Source of the DNA: Candidatus Kapaibacterium sp. | Lineage (GTDB): Bacteria > Bacteroidota > Ignavibacteria > Kapaibacteriales > Kapaibacteriaceae | Length of the DNA: 9,356 nucleotides | Assembly (NCBI GenBank): GCA_030830285.1 | Contig: JAURNF010000241.1 | Location: forward strand, 1-9,356 | Direction: 5' to 3' | Part shown: positions 6,387 through 9,356 of the stretch, in pieces | How the letters are laid out: each line of letters starts with the position of its first letter | How positions within the stretch are numbered: position 1 is the stretch's first letter | Program-made: the position numbers and the translations under genes | Notes under the pieces: model-generated | Databases searched by the model: none | What the model was told of the DNA's origin: nothing | The model's input: the letters and a program-made list of their open reading frames with translations, nothing else

Positions 6387-7685
6387 TTAGATAGATTCCA
6401 GAGGCCGTTGCGATTCCGCGACGGCCTTTGTTGTATCTACCCGAACAAGTACGATGATGCCGATGATGAGCATTACGAGCAGGGAAAGAATCGCCCATCG
6501 GTAGCTGTGCGTAATGCTTAGTGTGATGCCAAACAGCAATGGACCTATCCACGCGGTCCCTTTATCACTGAGTTCGTACAACGAGAAGTACTCAGCTTCC
6601 TTTCCTCGCGGAATCATCGTTGAGAACAGAGATCGACTCAGAGCCTGCGTGCCTCCGAGTACGATGGCGATGCAACCTGCAAGGATCAAGAATTGCGTTG
6701 CGCTCTGCACCCAGAAGAACGACGCGAGGATTACGAGTATCCAGCCGATCAGCGATGTGCCGAGGGCTGTCTTGGTTGTGGTACGTTTAGCCAACTCTGC
6801 AAAGGCGAGCGATCCACCGATGGCAACAACCTGCACCACAAGTACGGCCTGTGTGAGCACGTCGAGTCCGAGTCCAAGCTCAATACTGCCAAACACGGAA
6901 GCCTGCGAAATCACCGTCTGCACGGCTTCGTTGAAGGCGATGTAGGCAATGATAAATCGCGCAGTGTGTGGAGCACGCATTGCTTCACGTAGCGTTGTCC
7001 ATGCCTGTGAGAACGGTGTTCGCAGCTTCGTTGATTGATCCGCAGCGGCGCGTGCGGTGTCTCGAAGCATGACGTATGGAACAATCGTCCATAGCGCCCA
7101 CCACAAACCGACGCTCACCAAGATGCTTCGTACGGTGAGGGAGTTTGGTGCGGCCGTGTACCACACAAGGTGCGCTGCAAGCAGGATGGCACCACCAAGG
7201 TAGCCGAGTGCCCATCCGCGTGACGATACAGCATCGCGTTCATCGAGCGCTGCTATGTCGTTGAGGAACGCGTTTGCTACAACGACACTTGCACCGAAGA
7301 ACACATTTGCAATGATGAAGAGTGCTCCACCGAGAATGTAATTGCCTGCTTCCGGTGAGCAGGCAAACAGACCCATCGTGGCTGATGCACCGCAGAGCGT
7401 GGTGAGTGCCAACATCATGCGTTTGCGATGCGAACGGTCGACAACCGCACCAACGACTGGCAGTACGACAACCTGCAGAAGCACACTCAGGGAGATGCAG
7501 AACGAGAACCAACTGCCGACATGCATCGCGATACCAAAGGGTGCGATTACGCCATCTACGGCTGTGGTCATCGCAACCGACGTGAGGTATGGTCCAAGAA
7601 AGACAGTAACTACGGATGTCGAAAAGGCACTGTTGGCCCAATCGATCGTGTACCAGCCTATTCGTTGTGCTCGCAAAGAATGCAT
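6387..7685 (-). CDS. MFS transporter, UMF1/Atg22-like family
   Basis: The 432-residue polytopic membrane protein has about 12 hydrophobic segments. It carries the MFS motif-A-like loop VDRSHRKR at 82-89 between TM2 and TM3. Family signatures of the UMF1/Atg22-like group are present: the N-terminal GWYTIDWANSAF (10-21), the mid-protein SSRGWALGYLGG (154-165) and the C-terminal GGTQALSRSLFS (344-355) continuing into EYFSLYELSDKG (365-376). Yeast Atg22 exports amino acids from vacuoles; bacterial substrates are mostly unknown, so none is proposed. The gene converges on ftsZ with a 14-bp gap, and its last codons contain the ftsQAZ terminator. No clear Shine-Dalgarno precedes the chosen ATG, and the 77-bp gap to the divergent agmatinase gene shows no obvious minus-strand -7 box. 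Confidence 0.88.
   Translation of the reverse strand: MHSLRAQRIGWYTIDWANSAFSTSVVTVFLGPYLTSVAMTTAVDGVIAPFGIAMHVGSWFSFCISLSVLLQVVVLPVVGAVVDRSHRKRMMLALTTLCGASATMGLFACSPEAGNYILGGALFIIANVFFGASVVVANAFLNDIAALDERDAVSSRGWALGYLGGAILLAAHLVWYTAAPNSLTVRSILVSVGLWWALWTIVPYVMLRDTARAAADQSTKLRTPFSQAWTTLREAMRAPHTARFIIAYIAFNEAVQTVISQASVFGSIELGLGLDVLTQAVLVVQVVAIGGSLAFAELAKRTTTKTALGTSLIGWILVILASFFWVQSATQFLILAGCIAIVLGGTQALSRSLFSTMIPRGKEAEYFSLYELSDKGTAWIGPLLFGITLSITHSYRWAILSLLVMLIIGIIVLVRVDTTKAVAESQRPLESI
6401..6433 (+). terminator. intrinsic terminator of ftsQAZ
   Basis: AGGCCGT (6402-6408) pairs with ACGGCCT (6421-6427). The stem continues inward through a T-G wobble and GCG/CGC to a four-base loop ATTC, about 11 bp in all, and TTTGTTGT follows on the plus strand. 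It lies 29 bp after the ftsZ stop. The stem is inside the coding end of the convergent transporter gene. The minus-strand side lacks a T-tract, so it should stop rightward transcription only. Confidence 0.85.
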
Positions 7686-7725
7686 AGGGCGAAGATACGC
7701 GAGTGCATGTTCGTTGCATGACCCG

Positions 7726-7733
7726 TACTTTTG
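7726..7733 (+). promoter_or_regulatory. -7 box TACTTTTG for agmatinase-dapD
   Basis: TACTTTTG is a full match to TAnnTTTG, 29 bases before the agmatinase start codon. It matters for start choice: longer in-frame starts at 7703 (GTG) and 7718 (ATG) lie upstream of this box and would not be on the transcript. No clear TTTG is seen at the -33 distance. Confidence 0.45.
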
Positions 7734-7762
7734 TAATCAGTTGTTTTATGCGGAGTCTGTCA

Positions 7763-8704
7763 ATGAAGGTGCTGGGTCCAACCTCGAATTTTCTCGCCAT
7801 TGAGAAGCAGTATTCAACACTCGAATCCTCAAAGATCGCTATCGTGTCGGCCCCCTACGAGCACACGGTAAGCTATGGTGGTGGCACCAAGCACGGACCC
7901 AAGGGTGTGATTGATGCCAGCGCGTATGTAGAGTTTTACGATGACGAAACGCAGCGCGAGCTGTGCTTCGACATCGGAATTGCTACGCTCAAGCCACTCG
8001 CATTTGGTAAGAAGTCTGATCGTGCAGCGCTCGACATCATTGAAGAGCAGGTTGATGACCTCCTCGAGATGGACAAGTTCGTCGTGACGATAGGGGGCGA
8101 GCACACCATATCAACCGCTCCGATTGCTGCGCACTATCGCATGTATCCGTCGATGAGCATTCTGCACTTCGATGCGCATTCTGATTTGCGTGAGAGCTAT
8201 CAAGGATCGAAGTATTCGCATGCGTGCTTCATGGCTCGTGTTGCAGAGTTCTTCCCACCGAAACTCATCACGCAGGTGGGCATTCGCGCGCTGTGCAAGG
8301 AAGAAGCCGCATTCATCAAGAAGGAGGGAGTTAACACATTCTTCGCTTCTGCAATTCGAAGGGGCCTGCATGGCCAGAACTGGCAGAAGAGTGTTGTTGA
8401 TACCCTGGCGAAAGATGTCTACATCACATTCGATGTCGATGCATTTGATCCCTCAATTATGCCGGCTACGGGCACGCCAGAGCCAGACGGACTTTTCTAC
8501 AGTGAAACGATTGATGTGATTCGTGAAGTCATAGCATCTGGACGTCGCATCGTTGGACTCGACATTGTGGAGCTTGCGCCAGATGCGCGCACGCCACATG
8601 CAGATCTCACCACTGCTCGTCTGCTGTATAAGATTCTGAATCTTGCGATGACTCCAGCACCCAAGCGCTCTTCAACGAAAACAACTACACGTCGCCGCTC
8701 ATGA
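7763..8704 (+). CDS. speB: agmatinase-family ureohydrolase
   Basis: The 313-residue arginase/agmatinase-fold enzyme most likely hydrolyses agmatine to putrescine and urea. All six ligands of the binuclear manganese centre are visible: H114 (GGEH), D137, H139 and D141 (DAHSD), and D224 and D226 (FDVDAFDP). MPATGTPEPDG at 233-243 is the family's TGTPE segment. Start: ATG at 7763 with GGAG at 7752-7755, seven bases upstream. In-frame ATG at 7748 lacks a Shine-Dalgarno, and still longer forms precede the promoter box. The last 14 residues (about 300-313) are a basic Ser/Thr/Lys/Arg tail outside the core fold. The stop overlaps the dapD start (ATGA). N1-aminopropylagmatine or another guanidino compound as substrate cannot be excluded. 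Confidence 0.85.
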   Translation: MKVLGPTSNFLAIEKQYSTLESSKIAIVSAPYEHTVSYGGGTKHGPKGVIDASAYVEFYDDETQRELCFDIGIATLKPLAFGKKSDRAALDIIEEQVDDLLEMDKFVVTIGGEHTISTAPIAAHYRMYPSMSILHFDAHSDLRESYQGSKYSHACFMARVAEFFPPKLITQVGIRALCKEEAAFIKKEGVNTFFASAIRRGLHGQNWQKSVVDTLAKDVYITFDVDAFDPSIMPATGTPEPDGLFYSETIDVIREVIASGRRIVGLDIVELAPDARTPHADLTTARLLYKILNLAMTPAPKRSSTKTTTRRRS

Positions 8705-9356
8705 ACAACGAACTACAGTCAACCGTCGAACAACTCTTTGTACTTCCTGCGCACGAACTGCAGTATGATAGTCGCACCGCACACAGCTGCGCGACAATTC
8801 TCGATGCATTGAATTCCGGTACTATTCGTGCCGCAACCCGCAACGATGACGGTGCGTGGGTGGTCCATGCGTGGGTAAAGCAGGGAATACTTCTGCTCTT
8901 CCGTGCCGGACGTCTCGAGGACATGTCGACTGATGAGAACTTTCGCTTCTTCGACAAGCACACGCTTCACACTCGTGCGTTTACGCTGGAGGATCAAGTA
9001 CGGATTGTACCTGGTGGTACAACGATTCGCAACGGAGCATACCTCGCACACGGTGTGATATGCATGCCGCCAGCATACGTGAATATTGGCGCGTACGTTG
9101 GCGAAGGAACGATGATCGATTCGCACGCACTCGTGGGAACATGCGCACAGATTGGTGCGCGCGTCCACATTAGTGCTGCGGCGCAAATCGGAGGCGTCCT
9201 CGAGCCAGCGGGTGCGCGGCCGGTTATCATCGAAGATGATGTGATGGTTGGTGGTAATTGCGGCGTCTACGAAGGCGTCGTTGTCCGCTCTCGTGCGGTG
9301 CTTGGAAGTGGCGTTGTACTCAACGCATCAACGCCGGTGTATGATCTTGTGCACGA
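8701..9356 (+). CDS. dapD: tetrahydrodipicolinate N-succinyltransferase (3' end missing)
   Basis: The first 218 codons of a protein usually about 270 residues long are present; the frame stays open to the right edge. DapD transfers succinyl from succinyl-CoA to tetrahydrodipicolinate in the succinylase branch of diaminopimelate and lysine synthesis. A helical N-terminal domain (1-95) is followed by a left-handed beta-helix of hexapeptide repeats. The family signature is clear: GAYLAHGVICMPPAYVNIGA (113-132), EGTMID (135-140, with D140 at the substrate-binding Asp position), GTCAQIG (146-152), IGGVLEP (163-169) and VIIEDD (175-180). Its ATG overlaps the agmatinase stop by four bases, so the two are translationally coupled. 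E. coli dapD is not coupled to a ureohydrolase gene. Confidence 0.93.
   Translation, partial: MNNELQSTVEQLFVLPAHELQYDSRTAHSCATILDALNSGTIRAATRNDDGAWVVHAWVKQGILLLFRAGRLEDMSTDENFRFFDKHTLHTRAFTLEDQVRIVPGGTTIRNGAYLAHGVICMPPAYVNIGAYVGEGTMIDSHALVGTCAQIGARVHISAAAQIGGVLEPAGARPVIIEDDVMVGGNCGVYEGVVVRSRAVLGSGVVLNASTPVYDLVH

Noticed and set aside
7240..7800. 186-codon minus-strand open frame over the transporter 5' end and the divergent spacer
   Set aside because: It is an alternative frame of the transporter with Cys/Arg/His-rich nonsense composition and no family features.
1..9356. CRISPR arrays, insertion sequences, phage or toxin-antitoxin genes
   Set aside because: No regularly spaced direct repeats, transposase motifs or terminal inverted repeats were seen; all long frames are accounted for by recognised genes.

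Overview
The window looks like a chromosomal stretch of a bacterium from the Bacteroidota/Chlorobiota side of the tree. The best clue is its promoters: intergenic regions carry the TAnnTTTG -7 box typical of that group's primary sigma factor. Three copies read TACTTTTG, and a fourth (TAGATTTG) has a TTTG -33 element 18 bp upstream and sits just before a tRNA gene. Base composition is moderate (roughly half G+C by eye), coding density is high, and there is no sign of phage, transposon or CRISPR. The phylum assignment is inference; no marker was searched.

Layout. Positions 1-1800 are on the minus strand: the first 14 codons of an exported protein or lipoprotein gene running off the left edge, a tRNA-Ser(UGA), and a translationally coupled pair of kynurenine-pathway genes, ACMSD and 3-hydroxyanthranilate 3,4-dioxygenase. 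Divergent from these is an SDR-fold protein (1877-2668) whose YxxxK catalytic pair is replaced. A 240-bp gap (2669-2908) follows. It holds a promoter candidate and a dense set of DnaA-box sequences, two of which form a long inverted repeat ending three bases before the ftsQ ribosome binding site. Positions 2909-6372 are ftsQ-ftsA-ftsZ, closed by a strong intrinsic terminator inside the 3' end of a convergent UMF1/Atg22-type MFS transporter gene (6387-7685, minus). From 7763 rightwards, an agmatinase-family ureohydrolase overlaps the start of dapD, which runs off the right edge.

How the genes work together. The dioxygenase and decarboxylase are consecutive steps of tryptophan catabolism: 3-hydroxyanthranilate to ACMS to 2-aminomuconate semialdehyde. 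FtsQ, FtsA and FtsZ are divisome components; here they form a unit detached from the mur and other dcw genes that usually precede them. The agmatinase makes putrescine, and DapD acts in diaminopimelate/lysine synthesis. These are mostly housekeeping genes. The most interesting element is the DnaA-box array before ftsQ, which could be a DnaA-controlled division promoter or part of a replication origin. No wholly new multigene system is evident.
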